A stretch of 6,289 nucleotides of DNA, from contig DOKQ01000018.1 of the NCBI GenBank assembly GCA_003510215.1, positions 1-6,289 on the forward strand, in the 5' to 3' direction. This stretch comes from Erysipelotrichaceae bacterium (lineage in GTDB: Bacteria; Bacillota_I; Bacilli_A; Erysipelotrichales; Erysipelotrichaceae). Within the stretch, counting starts at the first letter, position 1. Each line of letters starts with the position of its first letter. Of the stretch, positions 6,017 through 6,289 are shown piece after piece. The notes beneath the pieces are model-generated. The model saw only the letters and a list, made by a program, of their open reading frames with translations. It was not told the origin of the DNA and ran no database searches. The position numbers and the translations under genes were made by a program.

Positions 6017-6289
6017 CTATTTGGATTCTTTTTTGAAACACATAAACCAATCAAGACAATAGATATCTCCACTAGTATCTTCCATGCGTTCTTTCGCAGT
6101 ACCACATGAACCCGCTGTTGGAACGATGACATCATCACCTGGACGCCAGTCGGCAGGTGTAGCCACATGATCCTTATCTGCCTTTTGAAGAGCTAGAATG
6201 ATCCGCTTGATTTCATCAAAGTTGCGTCCCATGGATAATGGATAGTAAAGAATCGTGCGAATTTTCCCTTGAGGATCCACGACAAATAC
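6017..6289 (-). CDS. Peroxiredoxin, Prx6 type, C-terminal part only
   Basis: Thiol peroxidase that reduces hydrogen peroxide and organic peroxides in the cytoplasm. Only about the last 90 residues are in the window; the frame stays open to the right edge (VFVVDPQGKIRT), so a GTG at 6280 is internal, not a start. ILYYPLSMGRNFDEIKRII followed by LQKADKDHVATPADWRPGDDVIV is characteristic of Prx6-type enzymes, whose C-terminal arm is longer than in AhpC. The peroxidatic cysteine lies outside the window. Cysteines in GSCGTAKERM and in YCLDWFMCF near the end are candidates for resolving residues, as proposed for related enzymes with C-terminal cysteines. It has the same direction as the ABC operon but is separated from it by a hairpin and a promoter, so it is probably a separate unit. 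Confidence 0.93.
   Translation of the reverse strand, partial: VFVVDPQGKIRTILYYPLSMGRNFDEIKRIILALQKADKDHVATPADWRPGDDVIVPTAGSCGTAKERMEDTSGDIYCLDWFMCFKKESK

Noticed and set aside
6278..6280. GTG as the start of the peroxiredoxin gene
   Set aside because: The codons to its right continue the conserved VFVVDPQGKIR strand, so the gene runs off the edge.
1..6289. CRISPR array, insertion sequence, tRNA or rRNA gene
   Set aside because: No regularly spaced repeats, transposase reading frame or recognisable tRNA or rRNA sequence was seen.

Overview
The window comes from a low- to mid-GC Gram-positive bacterium, most likely an anaerobic or facultative member of the Bacillota. The grounds are strong AGGAGG-type ribosome binding sites, AT-rich sigma-A promoters, a lipoprotein-anchored solute-binding protein typical of cells without an outer membrane, an oxygen-sensitive class III ribonucleotide reductase, and normal use of TGA as a stop. 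The sequence alone does not fix the genus.

Layout: on the + strand, the 3' part of nrdD (cut by the left edge) overlaps nrdG by 4 bp, and the pair ends in an intrinsic terminator. Everything to the right is on the - strand. Facing nrdG is a gene of the AIM24/TIGR00266 family. A gap of about 350 bp without a protein gene (3307-3655) follows. It holds what looks like a complete small-RNA transcription unit: an extended -10 promoter, a body of about 180 nt whose two ends are perfectly complementary over 15 bases, and a hairpin followed by nine T. Right of this lies a three-gene ABC importer operon for a polar amino acid, transcribed leftwards in the order binding lipoprotein, permease, ATPase, with overlapping genes, its own promoter and a terminator. 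The right edge cuts a peroxiredoxin of the Prx6 type, of which only the C-terminal part is present.

How the parts work together: NrdG activates NrdD by forming a glycyl radical, giving deoxynucleotides without oxygen. The ABC genes form one transporter. The peroxiredoxin removes peroxides, which fits an organism that must protect radical enzymes, but nothing in the sequence links it to nrdDG. The item most worth following up is the putative non-coding RNA at about 3371-3554. Its size, single promoter and end-to-end pairing resemble 6S RNA, but I could not confirm that family. The same sequence could also act as a 5' leader of the AIM24-family gene, because its closing stem and its terminator hairpin cannot form together.

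Three protein starts were set by ribosome binding sites that lie inside longer possible reading frames (AIM24-family gene, ABC ATPase, binding protein). In each case the shorter start is preferred.
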